Origin: Glandiceps talaboti
Lineage: Eukaryota; Hemichordata; Enteropneusta; Spengelidae
Assembly (NCBI RefSeq): GCF_964340395.1
Contig: NC_135567.1
Coordinates: 12,618,984 to 12,682,983, forward strand
Reading direction: 5' to 3'
Length of the DNA stretch: 64,000 nt
Below are positions 1-64,000 of this stretch, piece by piece. Numbering within the stretch: the first letter of the stretch is position 1; each line of letters opens with the position of its first letter. The notes beneath the pieces were generated by a model that saw only the letters and a program-made list of their open reading frames with translations, was not told the DNA's origin and ran no database searches. Position numbers and translations under genes: made by a program.

Positions 1-63519
<63,519 letters not shown>

Positions 63520-63785
63520 GTAAATGTCTCAAACGTTATATATTATAAACGTTTCTCATTGTCTCTCCTTTTGTCTCAACTTTTTTGTCTCTTTAATCTT
63601 AAATGAGATAGTGTATTTGTCTCTCTATGTCTTTCTCTGTCTCTGTCTTTGTCTATGTATAACTATCTAACTATGTCTCAGTCTTATCTGTCTTTGTATT
63701 ACTCTCTCTGTCTCGCTCTCCTCTGTCTGTGTCTGTGACTGTCTGTTTGACTGCCTCTGTGTCTGTCTCTGTCTCTATCATTGTC

Positions 63786-63803
63786 TGTCTATCTCAGTCA
63801 GTA

Positions 63804-63860
<57 letters not shown>

Positions 63861-63896
63861 GCCTGTCTCTCTCTCTCCGTCTCTCTCTCGGTCTGC

Positions 63897-63964
<68 letters not shown>

Positions 63965-64000
63965 TTCTCTCTCTCTCTTTCTTTCTCTCTATCTCTTTCT
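63786..64000. repeat. TCTG/TC microsatellite, copy 3 (cut by window end)
   Basis: Same structure as in the earlier units; the TC part here is broken by TTTC changes. Confidence 0.95.

Overview
This window comes from an animal genome, most likely a marine invertebrate. It is AT-rich and dense in microsatellites, every coding exon is flanked by GT/AG introns, and the domains are metazoan extracellular modules (CCP/sushi, VWD, C8, TIL, EGF-like, HYR). Species cannot be fixed by eye. A hemichordate, cephalochordate, echinoderm or lophotrochozoan would all fit.

Most coding exons read as one very large plus-strand gene for a secreted or extracellular mosaic protein, open at both window ends. Intron phases fit throughout (phase 1 at every module boundary). 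Its parts in order are: (a) 1-17450 and 21786-23407, a tandem array of ~1.72-kb genomic units, each with two 204-bp CCP exons (types A and B), nearly identical in exons and introns; (b) 17451-~21725, a ~4.3-kb insertion inside an ATT microsatellite of one unit's intron; (c) 23408-27887, an intron full of decayed retrotransposons (two LINE reverse transcriptase fragments and a probable DIRS-like fragment), then one more diverged CCP exon (27888-28091); (d) 30598-32845 and 33970-36368, two paralogous seven-exon modules, each VWD-C8-TIL-EGF of 394 and 397 residues with matching exon structure; (e) a 20-kb intron; (f) 56956-57374, two HYR exons that look truncated; (g) 61281-63519 and on past the window end, a second tandem array (~1.01-1.06-kb units, one 168-bp CCP exon each, with long TCTG/TC tracts in the introns).

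The 20-kb intron is explained by one mobile element. From 36534 to 56788 there is an apparently complete EnSpm/CACTA DNA transposon of 20,255 bp. It has CACTG termini in inverted orientation, a 3-bp AGG target duplication on both sides, and subterminal regions rich in short TACGTA-type repeats. It carries two divergently transcribed multi-exon genes around a 414-bp intergenic space: a four-exon plus-strand transposase (994 aa, TNP2/Transposase_21 type) and a five-exon minus-strand accessory gene (333 aa, Ser-rich, coiled coil, basic region). All splice phases in both genes join without a stop codon, so both may be intact. Nested inside the element are a 428-bp MITE with 65-bp perfect inverted repeats and 9-bp target duplications (Mutator-like), several palindromic elements and long microsatellites.

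The strongest leads are the intact-looking giant CACTA element with its second gene, and the homogenised CCP exon-pair array, whose last exon is a hybrid between the array type and the flanking CCP exon.
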